A stretch of 64,000 nt of DNA. It comes from Epiperipatus broadwayi (taxonomy: Eukaryota > Onychophora > Udeonychophora > Euonychophora > Peripatidae). A model generated the notes under the pieces. That model made no database searches. It was given only the letters and a program-made list of their open reading frames with translations, and was not told where the DNA came from. Shown in pieces: positions 23,085-34,261 of the stretch. The stretch is from assembly GCA_028023455.1 (NCBI GenBank), contig JAQFVV010006708.1:126001-190000 (forward strand), in the 5' to 3' direction. The translations under genes were made by a program, and so were the position numbers. The stretch's first letter is position 1; each line of letters begins with the position of its first letter.

Positions 23085-23736
23085 ATTATAAATTTTATTA
23101 AACGCACATTATTATATTACGTAATATTTACTAAGGCTGTAACCTTTAGGAATAAGCGTCTGAAAAATTCGAAGGTATGGACCTCTACAGATCTTAGCCA
23201 CAAGCTTACGCTAGGAAGAAAAGAGAGAAACTTCAGCTTCACCTATTCATATATAAAAGTAGGTTGAAGTAAAGAAGTTTCCCTCTTTTCTTCCTAGCGT
23301 AAGCTTGTGGCTAAGATCTGTAGAGGTCCCTACCTTCGAATTTCTCAGACGCTTATTCATAAAGGTTACAGCCTTAGTAAATATTACTTAATATAATAAT
23401 GTGCGTTTAATAAAATTTATAATTACAATTTTAAATTATCGTATTAGATTTCTTACTATAAGATCTTTCCATTGACTCGTTGTAAATCGTAAGATTTCGT
23501 GAGTATTAATGTATAATAAGAATTGTGGACTTAATTAGTGAAGTATTGAATAGCTTCACACTCTTAGATCTAACCACTTCAGCTTCACCTATTCATATAT
23601 AAAAGTAGGTTGAAGTAAAGAAGTTTCCCTCTTTTTTTTCCTAGCGTAAGCTTGTGGCTAAGATCTGTAGAGGTCCCTACCTTCGAATTTTTCAGACGCT
23701 TATTCCTAAAGGTTACAGCCTTAGTAAATATTACTT
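23085..23736. repeat. fold-back insertion with 12-14 bp TSD and known empty site
   Basis: AATTAAATTATA flanks it at 23073-23084 and 23737-23748, and occurs once at the matching place in unit 1. Inside, arms from 23083 to 23425 pair around a loop near 23245-23260. A 146-bp spacer follows, then a second partial copy of loop plus right arm (23572-23736). The start ATTATAAATTTTATTAAACGC and the inner block AAGGCTGTAACC..AGCGTCTGAAAAA are shared with the fold-back at 42350-42512. Non-coding. Confidence 0.88.
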
Positions 23737-23862
23737 AATTAAATTATAGAAAACTATATTTAATGATTGACAGGCAAAACAATGTTTCATTTCTATAAAG
23801 AAGCGTGATATTTAATACATATACACACTATTATTCATTTTGTATAAGATTACTTCAATTTT

Positions 23863-25668
23863 TGATCTGCAGTTGGAAGTCTGTATTAGGTAAATTACGA
23901 TATTTTTGTTTTAACTTGTAAATTGGTTTATAATTTTTCTTTCACTTCGTCCCTCAAAATTAACACTATCAGCGATCGAATTGTAATTAGTAAAGAACTA
24001 TATATTTTAAGTTAGAGTATAAAAATCCCGTTTTATTCTCATTTTGTTCATTATAACTGACAATGGTTTAGTATATAAAATAAAATATCGGTTACAGACT
24101 ATACACTTCTGGAAGGATGATATGCTCACCGTTATATATATATATATATGCGTGCGTGCGTGTGTGTGTGTAAATCATTTAATAAATGGTAACGTTTTTA
24201 AAAATGAAGTTAAATCTACAGTGAAGATGTACTAAAGTTCAGGCTAAAAGAAAACGGTAGTAGTCTTTCCAAGCTGCTGTTGATAAAACCTAAATAAATA
24301 TAAAAATATAAATTCTACAAAGATTATATTGATATAGGTAGTTTATGAAGATTTTTTTTTAATAATTAATTTTAATTTGATTTAGCTTTGTGCTGGAATG
24401 AATTCAGGAATTTTCTAATGCCTGAAATTTAAATTATATATTTTTAAATTAAGGCAGGTTAATCTTGAGAAAAACAATGATGGAATTGGTTTTTTTTTTT
24501 TTTTTTATCTCCAATAATTTTGGTTTAATGATCCATTCAGATGATATGACATCTTAGTTTAATTATTCACTCTCTTAATTTTAACTAAAAACCACTAATA
24601 TTAAATTAAATGTAAAACACTAAAAAAAATCAGTTTGTTTTATATAAGTTCTTTCAAAAGCACACTTTAATCTTCCAAACAAAAGAAATTAATTATTCTG
24701 CAAATATTTTTATGTATTTTTTTTCCTTTCCAACCTAACTAAAGGCCTTCAATATTTTGCCTTATCTGTCCATACAAAGTTATTTGCACCTTCTTACATA
24801 CTAACTAAATTAAGGAGTTGTTTAACAGAATATATATTTAATAAAATATATTTACTAAAACAGTTTATTTTTTAAATATTTAATTACGTTATTATATAAA
24901 TGTTAACTGCATGTAAATATAATTATATTTCTTTAGTTTATCCTATTTTGATTATTTTTAAGCCTATATTATTATATACGACCTAACTGTATATAGTCTT
25001 CTTTGAGTAAAAAGCTATTTGTTTTAATTAACATTAATATTAATATTATTTTTATAATAATGCAGGAATTCGTAAAGTCTTATATATTTCAAATATTTTA
25101 CTTTTACATGCAAGTGAATAATTTTTAATTACTCAGAAAATGTTTTAATATTGTGTGATTCTTTGCAAAATTTTCAATACACACACTCACAGCTTAATAA
25201 AAACCGTTAGGAATCTCAAACTTTTTCCTCTCTATAAGTAATCAATCTATTGATATAGTGGGTGTTGTATAACTTTGGTATAATATTCTATATTTGATCT
25301 TATATATATATATATATATATCCTGGGTGTTGCATAAACGTTTATAAAATTCATCATTGAATTACATTTTTCAATGTACTTCGATGTCATTGGGTTTTTC
25401 TATACAAATTGTAGACTTTTACTTTTCATCTTCTGTCTTGCTGTAAGTTTCTTCTTTCATTTTACACTTTACAGTATCTATACTACTTATCAATTCTTTA
25501 ATGTTTTTATATTAATTTTACATTTTTTTTACAGATATTGCATTTATTTTTTCTTTCCCTTACATTTATTTTTTTTTTTCAATTTTTGCAGTAAGTATTG
25601 TAATCGTAATTCTTCATTTAAATAACTTGGAAATCTATTCTTCCTTCTACATCGTTTTGAATTTTTTA
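23863..25668. other. AT-rich stretch with microsatellites
   Basis: Contains a compound microsatellite (AT)n(GCGT)n(GT)n at 24135-24172, T19 near 24491 and (TA)n at 25303-25320. Open frames 24044-24235 and 25374-25625 overlap simple sequence and look like chance. Confidence 0.5.
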
Positions 25669-25678
25669 TATTCTTTCC

Positions 25679-25790
25679 TCCTTTTTTTTTATATGTCATA
25701 GCATCGGCAGGGACGCGAACCCACAACCGTCTGCAACCAACTACTTGCTTGCATGACGGCTGCGATACCTCTCGTCTAACAACGCAAGAC
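25679..25790 (-). mobile_element. tRNA-derived SINE, copy 1
   Basis: Minus strand: head with GACGAGAGGT (A-box-like) and GGGTTCGCGTCCC (B-box-like), then the shared tail GATGCTATGACATAT and an A run. Flanked by TATTCTTTCC at 25669-25678 and 25791-25800. Its variable region is longer than in the other two copies, so it is the most diverged. Confidence 0.7.
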
Positions 25791-25800
25791 TATTCTTTCC

Positions 25801-28081
25801 ACCTTTGCGAAAATTCCATCAATACATATTCTTTTTAGTTTAACAGTAGTTTACACTATATTTATCAATTTTAGAGTCTATTATAATCTTAGTATCAATC
25901 TAAAATTGTTGTATATTTTGTATATTTAACTTTCTATTGATTTCAATTGACAATTACCACTTTCAGATTTATTTTCAGCAGATTTTTCATACTCATTTTT
26001 AATTCTCATCCCTCTGAAATATTTTTATCCACCTTATAAGTTCTTGATGATGGTGTTTAAACTTTTTATTTTACTTTATTTTAGTTTTTTGCGGCTTTCT
26101 TTATTTTTTTATTTATTTCATAATTAACATAATAATTTATTTCATAATTGTTTCAAATTTGAAGATTTTTTATTGTGATTTTTTTATGATTGTTTGTGAA
26201 TTTTTTTAATGATTATCTAAAGTACAATATTATATATATATGAAGTAAAGACTTGTATAAATGCTATCCAATATTTCATTTTTTATAATGTTTTATATGA
26301 GATTATTCTTATTTTCTGTCCTTTTGTTTTATATTGTCATATACGTTTAATTATTTTCTGAAGATCCGTTTTCTCCTTGCTTAGTTTCTAACGTTTTTTA
26401 TCTATTGTTGTTCAGATATGTGTAGTACTATAATCTTTTTCAAAGGATTAAGAATTATTATAAACCACGTTAAATTCTAATTAAATGAAATTATCAAAAC
26501 AAAATTATCTTTATAAGTTAGGGAAAATATTTTAGTTTATTTTGTTTGCCAGACTTACTATTTGCGGTTTAATTTGGGAGGCTATTTTATATCTAATGAA
26601 AAAGATTGAAATTAGAGCTACATATGTAAATATGTTCAGGTAGGGACTTGTTGATGGTACCATTGGTTATGATGATGGTCATCTAAATTACTCAGAACAT
26701 AAATTAATTTCTCTATAACTAGAATTTTATGAATAAATGATAAATTTGTGTTCTTTTTTTGCATAAACACCTGTGATAATATTAGTGAAATAATACTTTA
26801 AACTAAGGTATTATCAATTTTTTAGATTCTCCAACTACTTAATTAATATAATGTAATACATGAGTTTAATAAATTAATAAATAACAAAGTTCTGTATAAA
26901 TTAATTAATAAACCCTCACAATTGTAAAAAGATTAATAATAATTCATAAAATATAATTATTTAAATATAGATACCAGCAATAATTTCGAGTGTAGATTAA
27001 ATAAATATTTCTGACAAGGCTGTAAACAAGATCTTGATTGCTTGACGTTTTTAATAATCTTTCTTCTTTCGTCTTTTTTTGATTAAATAATTAAAAGCAA
27101 CTTAATTTTTTTAAAGAGAATCTATTTGTTTGCTGTCTTGGAATTCTTTTATTTGCATATAAGCAAGACTAGAGTTAAGAAGATCTTAAAATAATAGTTA
27201 CTAAAATAATTTTCTTTTAAAACTTATTATTGATATTACCTATCTACATATATATGTCATTTGCAAGCATTTACAAATATGTAGAAAAAAATATTAAATT
27301 TTAAATGTAATTAGAATTAAAATATGTAATTTATATACGAAAGGCCAATTTAAATAAACTTATGTTAAAACTATAAATGTTGCAATTATTTCCAATAATA
27401 CAGATTTTTCTTAACTTTCAATTTTAATTTAACTTGGTTCCGGCAAAAATTTAATATTTTTTCCAATATAACTACGTAATAATTCGTGGCTTTAACTCAA
27501 GAACTTTAAAAGATCACTTTTCCCATAGTAGCAGGCTAATCTTTGCCAATAGCATGATAATGATAGAACTATTATTACAGGCATAACAAATAGTTCGAAT
27601 CTTTTATTGCTTTTTGTCCTCAATGGTTATGTTTTAATATTAATGGTAAAGTACTAATATTAACTGGAAGCAATTCTTTCATGTTAACTAAAAAACGATA
27701 TTAACTAAATAACAGGGAAATAATTTAAATTATTCTTATTTTTATGAGTTTATTTTAAGCTGTCAAACAGAAGATATTATTTTTATGCTGTAGTTATTTT
27801 TTTTCTAAGCTCACTAATTTCTTTGTTCAATGATCTATTTTTATGTGACCAAACACATTAACTTTTGATGTAAATATCAAAACTAAGTGTCTATATTTTT
27901 AGGGATAAAAGATGGTCATTTAAAATGATTATTTTAAAAAAATCTTTTAAAACTATCAAAATTACTCTTATCAAATGTCTCATACATCACTAGACTGATT
28001 TATTTTTTGTTGTTATCTGAGAAAGAGTAAATCTGAAAGAGCTGCATTGCTATTTCAAAAAAAAAAATTTTCTAGAAACTT
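25801..28081. other. AT-rich stretch, no gene seen
   Basis: AT-rich throughout, with T-rich runs around 26080-26230. No coding motif or repeat family recognised on either strand. Confidence 0.5.
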
Positions 28082-28268
28082 TTATTTTTCCATCACATCA
28101 GTGATATCTCCAGGCCAAAGGTCAATTGCATGTATATTCATGTTGTTACTCATTCCCAAAAATATCACCTCATGCATCATATCGTAATCATAAACTGGCA
28201 GAGTAAGATTTATGTAAAAACCCAGAATTAAATCAACTGGATTATGACCGTATCTGCTATTAATACTG
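28082..28268 (-). other. candidate coding exon, function unknown
   Basis: A minus-strand segment opens after TTTCTCCTTTTAG (acceptor at 28269-28270) and stays open for 61 codons to TAA at 28084-28082. An in-frame stop lies just upstream of the acceptor, so a spliced start is required. Residue content is balanced (Gly, Pro, Asp, His, Trp; for example DLWPGDITDVMEK at the end), unlike the Lys/Asn/Ile frames that chance gives here. AATAAA overlaps the stop region. I do not recognise the family and see no partner exon with certainty. A relic of an unrecognised mobile element is the main alternative. Confidence 0.35.
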
Positions 28269-28869
28269 CTAAAAGGAGAAAGTTAATGAATCCCTTAAAT
28301 TTTATGCATATATTCTTGTACAAGTTTAATAAACTGACATAAAGATTTTAAAGTAATTGGTGGATTAAAATTCGCAAAAGATATACAGACACTAGCTGAT
28401 CTTGATCAATTTAATTATTTTTTTTTGATACATCGAAAGTCAAAAGGATATAAAATCTATTAAGTCAATCAATGGCACTCTTTTATGTCTTTGATATTCA
28501 GAGTAGGCAAATAAAAGAAATATTTTGATCATATTTTGTACAACGATGAGAAATGAGATAACGACTTCAATATATTCTATTTTATAAACTTATTTATTTT
28601 TGGAATAAGATTTTTCAACTAAAAGAAGTTAAATTGGTTCTATGTAATTTTAAAAATGTAAAATAAAGACATAGATCTTATTAAAATTACAATAATAATC
28701 ATCAAATTAAATGTCTAATAATTAAACCGCATAATGGTGCTAAAAAGATTGATATTCATAAAGATCGATCACTGTGTGGTTTCTTATATCTAATGTTTTG
28801 TATCAACTTTAAAGGAAATGTTTTTAGATTAAAATGAAAAAAACAAGGAAGTAGGAAAGAATTACTAAA
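28269..28869. other. AT-rich stretch, no gene seen
   Basis: AT-rich intergenic or intronic sequence. No repeat or motif recognised. Confidence 0.45.
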
Positions 28870-29110
28870 ACAACTAAATTTTGAAGATGTTGGTGTGTTG
28901 GTAAAATGTTTCAGATTTTCATAAAGTATTACAAATTGCTACTAGAAGAAATCGAAAAAGTCTTAGTAACGGTAATTGCTTAGACTAAAGTAAGCTTGAA
29001 TGACTTTGCAAAAAAGGAAGGAAATAAGAAAATTATATTATTTAATTAGGAAAAAGTAACACTTATAAATACCTAGGTTATATTGTTCATTCAGGTCAAA
29101 ATATACCCTG
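28870..29110 (+). mobile_element. RTE LINE fragment (RT palm end)
   Basis: Broken plus-strand frames. The clearest is YKYLGYIVHSGQN near 29060-29100, matching the YLG...D segment after motif C in RTE polymerases (YKYLGQIINTDGN in the LINE at 4571-5758). Upstream, LNFEDVGVLV may be the decayed motif C. Many stops. Confidence 0.4.
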
Positions 29111-29672
29111 TAAAATTAATCTTATATTTGATTTCAGAATAATTCTCCCTGCATATTTTAATGTAACGGGAGTTCAAAGGACATGGATTGTGACTCCATT
29201 TCTGCCTTTTTCGGACTCAAACTTTTTATTAACTCCCTAAAAATAAACATTACATTAATTTTATTTGTAATTTTGGTTCGATTATGTTGTAGTTGAGAAT
29301 ACTTCTATAAACTAAATCAGAAGGGAACCACATTCTGGAATTGACGGAGCATAAATGAGATCAGAATTTAGTTGTGCAATATTCAGTTGGTTGTTATAAA
29401 AGCCAGGTGCTCAATAAAAAGAATAGGCAAAAGTACGAGAGCCTTTAAATTTCACTTTTTGAAAGAACAGTTAAAAAAACTAACAAATGAATAATTGAAT
29501 AGATTAATAAAGATCTTCAAATGGAAGCAAAAATAACTAGTTTTAAATTATTCTAATGTTAATTGAAACATCAGAAGTTGCAAAGTTATAAAAGAAGATG
29601 AAGAGCCAATTGATTTAAAATTAAATTTATTTTATTATAAAGAGAGTAATTTTGCAATACAATAGCATTATT
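29111..29672. other. AT-rich; possible minus-strand exon not supported
   Basis: A minus-strand TTTATTTTTAG acceptor near 29240 precedes about 25 open codons, but no donor follows. Otherwise featureless. Confidence 0.35.
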
Positions 29673-29687
29673 ATTTTTTAATGTTTT

Positions 29688-29787
29688 TTCTCATGTGTCA
29701 TAGCATCAGCCGGGAAGCGAACCCGCTATCCCGGGACAAATGCTTGTAAAGCGGCTGTCTCTGATTTCTCGACCACCAATGCTTGAC
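29688..29787 (-). mobile_element. tRNA-derived SINE, copy 2
   Basis: Exactly 100 bp, flanked by a perfect 15-bp TSD ATTTTTTAATGTTTT (29673-29687 and 29788-29802). Minus strand: GGTGGTCGAGAAATC (A box region), an anticodon-like arm with CTTTACAAG, GCGGGTTCGCTTCCC (B box), then GATGCTATGACACATG and an A-rich tail. The clearest member of the family. Confidence 0.88.
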
Positions 29788-29802
29788 ATTTTTTAATGTT
29801 TT

Positions 29803-30787
29803 GGAGAATAATGATATATCAGAGAATGGCAAGATTATATTTTCAGCTTAATGGAAAATAGTCAGTATAGGTCATTCATCTTCATGTTCCAATAAGCTTT
29901 ATTACGATAAAAAAAATAGATTTTATTATAAAAAACAGATAGCTTTCAATTTCACAAAAATAATATATTAAAATCGTCGTTGAAATACTAGAAAAAAATT
30001 CGAAAGATAAAAGGACTGTTGACAAATGTGATTGGGAGAGAAATCAGAAATGACACAAATTGTAATCTTTTTTAAAAAAAAAAATATGATTTTAAAAAAA
30101 TGGAAATATCGAAATAAAGTTAAAACACAATTGGTTTATATTTTGACTAAAAGACAGCATCAACATTTTTAAAAGTGCAAAGTAATTAATAGATTCAGCA
30201 TAGAAGCTGATAATTTATTAATAAAATGAAGGACATAAGTTAATATTAAATAAGAAAAACAAAATCTATTAAAAAGGTAGTGAAAATTGATATTCCTAAT
30301 CTTTAAAAATACTTCAATGAAATTAAAATAAAATCTGAAAATTCTGTTAAATTATGAACGAAATTCGAAATTGGTTCAGCGTAAATGAGATAATTTTAAA
30401 AAATTATATTCTTTGCATATAACTGCTAGTAATTCTTCATTAGAATTCAAACAATGCTTACAAAAAAAAAGTCTCAAAAAAAATTATAAAAAATTATTTA
30501 TATTAAAAAAAAATTGTCATAAAAATAGTAAGAAAGTTTAAAAACAGATGGTATCACAACTTATGTAGAGAATACTACAAAGAATTAAGTTGCAATAAAA
30601 AATAACAAAACTGATTAGATTGTGATAAAGCTACAACATTTGAGATAATTTTATAAATTGAGATGTGTAATTAAATTTTTAAAAATATAAAAGCTCGAGA
30701 TTGAAATAATTTTTTTGGCTAAGCAATGTAACAAACTCATACATGATATTGATTTATATAAAAGTGGACGAAAAAATTTAGAATTTA
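29803..30787. other. AT-rich; probable decayed LINE sequence
   Basis: Lysine-rich broken frames between RTE fragments on either side suggest heavily mutated LINE body, but no motif is readable. Confidence 0.35.
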
Positions 30788-30925
30788 CAAATTATTTAAT
30801 AATTTATCAGACCTTCATAAAAATTTTGCTAAACTAATTGCAAATTTGTATCAGAGATCTTCGGGATCAAATCATCTAAATTAACAAAGTAGATTTAAAA
30901 TTGGCTTCAAATTTAAACCGTAAGA
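30788..30925 (+). mobile_element. RTE LINE fragment (before motif B)
   Basis: KLIANLYQRSSGSNHLN and QSRFKIG resemble the RTE segment that precedes GVRQGD (LxNLYxxAxxxIRLxxxxxxFxI). The GVRQGD box itself is lost. Confidence 0.4.
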
Positions 30926-31389
30926 AGCGAAATTGAAATTTAATTAATATTGTTATTATTAACTCTTTCTATCTTTAATAGTAAAAATGTTAATTCATAT
31001 TTTAATAGTATTTTTATAGGTGCACATGTAATATCACAAAAGAATATTTGAAATTTGTTTAACATTGATAAATAAATAAAAACAATATAAAGAAGTAATT
31101 GTTAAAGATAGGTACATTAAAATTTCATATAGTAACCAATTTAGTTTATATAATTCTCTCTCTAGCCAAAAACATGTTGTACATGTTCTCATTTAAAAAT
31201 ATGCTTATATGAGCATATATAATACTATGTAAAATAATATCAGTCACAAAACCTGAATGTTAAATCTGATTTATATTTGTGCAAGACAAAAATTGTAAAC
31301 GAAAGTTTGGCGACAATGGCGGAGCTGTATTTTAAATTTTAGCAATCAATTTAATTTGATTAATAGTTCTCAGTTTAGCGTTAGAAAAT
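30926..31389. other. AT-rich stretch
   Basis: No repeat recognised. GACAATGGCGGAGCT at 31310-31324 looks like a start codon in a good context, but the frame closes after eight codons. Confidence 0.4.
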
Positions 31390-31400
31390 TATTCTTTTAG

Positions 31401-31501
31401 TCAAGCTTTGGTGGTCGAGAGGTCAGCACAGCTGCCTTACAAGCAGTTGTCCTAGGTTAGCGGGTTCGCTTCCAGGCCGATGCTATGACACATGAAAAAA
31501 G
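31401..31501 (+). mobile_element. tRNA-derived SINE, copy 3
   Basis: Flanked by TATTCTTTTAG at 31390-31400 and 31502-31512. TGGTCGAGAGGTCAGC (A box), an anticodon arm GCTGC-CTTACAA-GCAGT whose loop carries TAC (Val-like), GCGGGTTCGCTTCC (B box), then GATGCTATGACACATG and six A. Closely related to the copy at 29688-29787. Confidence 0.88.
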
Positions 31502-31512
31502 TATTCTTTTAG

Positions 31513-32164
31513 AAATGTTCATTAATAATTTTAACTATGTATTATAAAAACCAAATTTGAAACTTGATTAATATTGGTCTTTAAAAATAAATAAAAATTT
31601 GTAATATTGTTGAGAGGGGTATGTTGCATAAAAGAAGCTAAATCGATAAGGTCACTTATTAGATATCAAATATTAAAATTATTATTGACGTTGTCTGATG
31701 AAAAATATACACTATATTTTTAAAAGTATTTTTTCTTTCATTAATGTGTTAGACCACACTATTTCTTTGGCAATTTATTTCATAATTTTTACAACTTTTT
31801 ATTGTAAATTCTTTTCATACTGTTATTAATTTTAATCATGAATTGGAAAAGTGAAATCAGAAAATGGATTCTCATTGAGTGGCAAAATAAACAATTTCTA
31901 AAAGAAACAATGGTAAAAAAGCTATTTAAAGTTGAGAAATGTGGTAGCTAAATCAACTATTTGCCAATTTTAAATTTAAGACATTCACAGACTGCCAAAG
32001 AAGTTTTTGCATTCAATAGTTTCCATAATATCTCAGTGCAAATGTAAATTCTTTTGTTAAAATGGTTTAATGAAAAGTAAATAATAAATGATAACATCTG
32101 AGATGATCGTTGGTGAAAAAATTAAGCAATTGTTTAAATAATATTTTGCAATATGTCTTTGTAG
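31513..32164. other. AT-rich; one unexplained open frame
   Basis: An ATG frame from about 31842 encodes 37 residues including EIRKWILIEWQ, faintly like the N-terminal helix-turn-helix of mariner-type transposases. Too short to call. Confidence 0.3.
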
Positions 32165-32264
32165 AAATACATTTTCTTTGACGGTGATTTATGCAATTAA
32201 AATAAGATTTACCAGAGAACCACTGGATTACATAGCATTACAACGCTTACTCCAATCCAGGTAG
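32165..32264 (+). other. candidate terminal exon, function unknown
   Basis: TATGTCTTTGTAG at 32152-32164 is a good acceptor. An open frame of 32 codons follows, including RFTREPLDYIALQRLLQSR, then TAG at 32262-32264. AATAAA lies at 32307-32312. Residue content is less AT-driven than in chance frames. Alternatively the AG before GTAGAA at 32261 is a donor. A phase-compatible start ATGGCGGAGCT exists at 31314, but its donor is poor. No family recognised. Confidence 0.25.
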
Positions 32265-32959
32265 AACATGTTCTCTCCCAGAAAAGATGTTCTGAAATCG
32301 GTAACCAATAAAGTTTTATTTATATACTTGTATTCACATTTTAATTTTATGTTTTTAAAATATGAATTTTAATTTTTATTAAGCTATATATTGAATTTAA
32401 TTTTTTAAGTATTTTTTTTCATTTTCTCTGTACACATTAATGATTGTTTTGGTAGTTTAAGCTTTGGGATAAAATTGATTATCTCTAAATATGTATATTT
32501 TGATATGATTTACACTGAATTAATGGCATATAATGAAAGTTATCCTAGAATAAAGTAATTCGTGTTAGTAGACTTGATTTATATATCATAATCAAAAAAA
32601 GTATGGGATATTATAAGAAAAACCAATAAGTACAAGTTGCCATTTTGCATTAACTTCCTATATTGTATTTAAAAAATCATTCCATTAAATGAAACGTCTT
32701 ATTATAGATCAAGGATACTGTCAAAATTTTAAAAACATTTTATAAAAAAGAATCGTTCCATTTCTCAAAATATTTACACAAGATTGTATGGCAGTATTTT
32801 AAGAATTAAAATGGAATGTTATGCTTAAAATAAATTTTTCTAATGGTGTGGTTACTTTGCAAACAATTTTCCAAAGCCTTAGAAAAAATTAAAAGCCATA
32901 GAATACATTAAAGCAAAAAAGAGTTACAGATTAATATTAAAAATAATAAAATCAATACT
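32265..32959. other. AT-rich stretch
   Basis: 3' flank of the candidate exon, then AT-rich sequence. No motif. Confidence 0.4.
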
Positions 32960-33488
32960 CATTTGGTTTGAAAAGAGTATAAAAATGTATAATAAGGGGT
33001 GAATAGAAAATAACTAATCCAGATTGAAACATTATGGATGAAAATAATACCAGAAATGAAATGTATTGCTAAGCTTTAATATCTATTAAAGGAAATATGT
33101 CCAGTAATTACCTGTGCATAATTATGGGTCTGAGACGACCAATATAAAAAATCGAATGATGTAACAGAAAAAATTAAAAGGTATTTTGGACTTTTAAAAA
33201 CGAATTTAAAAAGAATAAATAGTAGGGAAAACAAGTAAATATTTCTGACAACCCTGAAAAAATTAAGACTGAAATAGATCTGAGTTTGTCATGTATCTAG
33301 AAGAGATGGATATAGAAGAACAACTGAAGTTTTAAGCTAAAATTCTACATATCCTAAAAGCCCTACAATTAAATCACGTGTGCATGGATAAGTTAGATAT
33401 AAAAAAAGTTGCTGAAATGATGTAAGAGAAGTCATTAATTGAAAATGACTGCATTCGATTTAAGCAGTTTTGATAAAAAGACAATTGT
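32960..33488 (+). mobile_element. RTE LINE 3' end with (ATT)n tail
   Basis: Broken plus-strand frames resemble the RTE C-terminal region: CPVITCA (compare CVLPVVTYG), DVTEKIKR, then SRRDGYRRTTEVLS, a decayed counterpart of the GHxxRxxxxRWTxxxL segment. It ends next to the (ATT)n microsatellite at 33490. A microsatellite tail is usual for RTE 3' ends. Confidence 0.5.
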
Positions 33489-33490
33489 TA

Positions 33491-33588
<98 letters not shown>

Positions 33589-33650
33589 CAGCAGCAGTAG
33601 CAGTAGCAGTAGTAGTTGTTATAATAGTAGTAGTAGTTGTTGTTATAATA
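33489..33650. repeat. compound microsatellite (ATT)n(AGT)n
   Basis: About 14 ATT units then about 20 AGT units, then interrupted AGC/AGT and TTGTTATAA variants. The poly-Ser reading frame over it is not a gene. Probably grown from the tail of the RTE fragment. Confidence 0.95.
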
Positions 33651-34261
33651 TCATTTGTAGATTAATAATTGTAATGATATCTGTCATCTTTTATTTATTT
33701 TGCTTTGTACAAACCTTTCTTTCTTTATGGTTTTCTTTTTATTCAGATTTCAAAGCTTTAGAAAGAAGGATTTTAATATATAAATAAACATTTGCTACAT
33801 TTCAAAATGATTCTTATTCGATTAATTTTTGCTTCCTGATAAATTTCTTGAAAACTGTAAAAAACCAAAATGCATCTTATGATATAGTTTTAATTGTAGT
33901 ATTGCTCTTTTTAAAATTTAAATTGTAAAATATATATTGCAATGTAGATTACATTAAAACTATATAGTTGTCATTTTGGAAATTAATCATTAACAGTTGG
34001 GATTATATTATTAATGCCGTATAATTTAATATATAAATTAATTTTCATATAGTTCAAATCTAAAAACTTTATGTTTATATAAATTACATAAATATGATGG
34101 ATTAAAATATAGACACATTATAAAAGTAATATATATATATATATCACTGTAAAAGAATTATAAATCCGAATATATATATTCACAAAAATTATCACTTTAC
34201 AGAAAATATTTATTAATTGAGGGTTTTAGCGATTGCTTTTACCTGTATTATTTCTTATAAG
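33651..34261. other. upstream region of the GPCR gene
   Basis: AT-rich with a (TA)n at 34130-34143 and TATAAAAG at 34118. No clear promoter can be chosen among many TATA-like words. Confidence 0.4.

Larger units (their letters stand above)
21975..23862. repeat. segmental tandem duplication, unit 2, with two insertions
   Basis: Collinear with unit 1 at high identity: 21975-22083, then 22290-23084, then 23737-23862. It is longer because of an insertion in the TA tract (22084-22289) and a fold-back insertion (23085-23736). The duplication therefore predates both insertions. Confidence 0.9.

Noticed and set aside
31310-31335. ATGGCGGAGCT as a first exon for the candidate exon at 32165
   Set aside because: The phase fits, but the donor is weak, the product would be about 36 residues, and the frame closes at once without splicing.
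33470-33787. Open frame encoding poly-Ser
   Set aside because: It is a reading of the (AGT)n microsatellite; the flanks have no coding signature.
34217-34261. Upstream extension of the GPCR by 15 residues
   Set aside because: It would start at TTG; the first ATG at 34262 is the likelier start and leaves all seven membrane segments complete.
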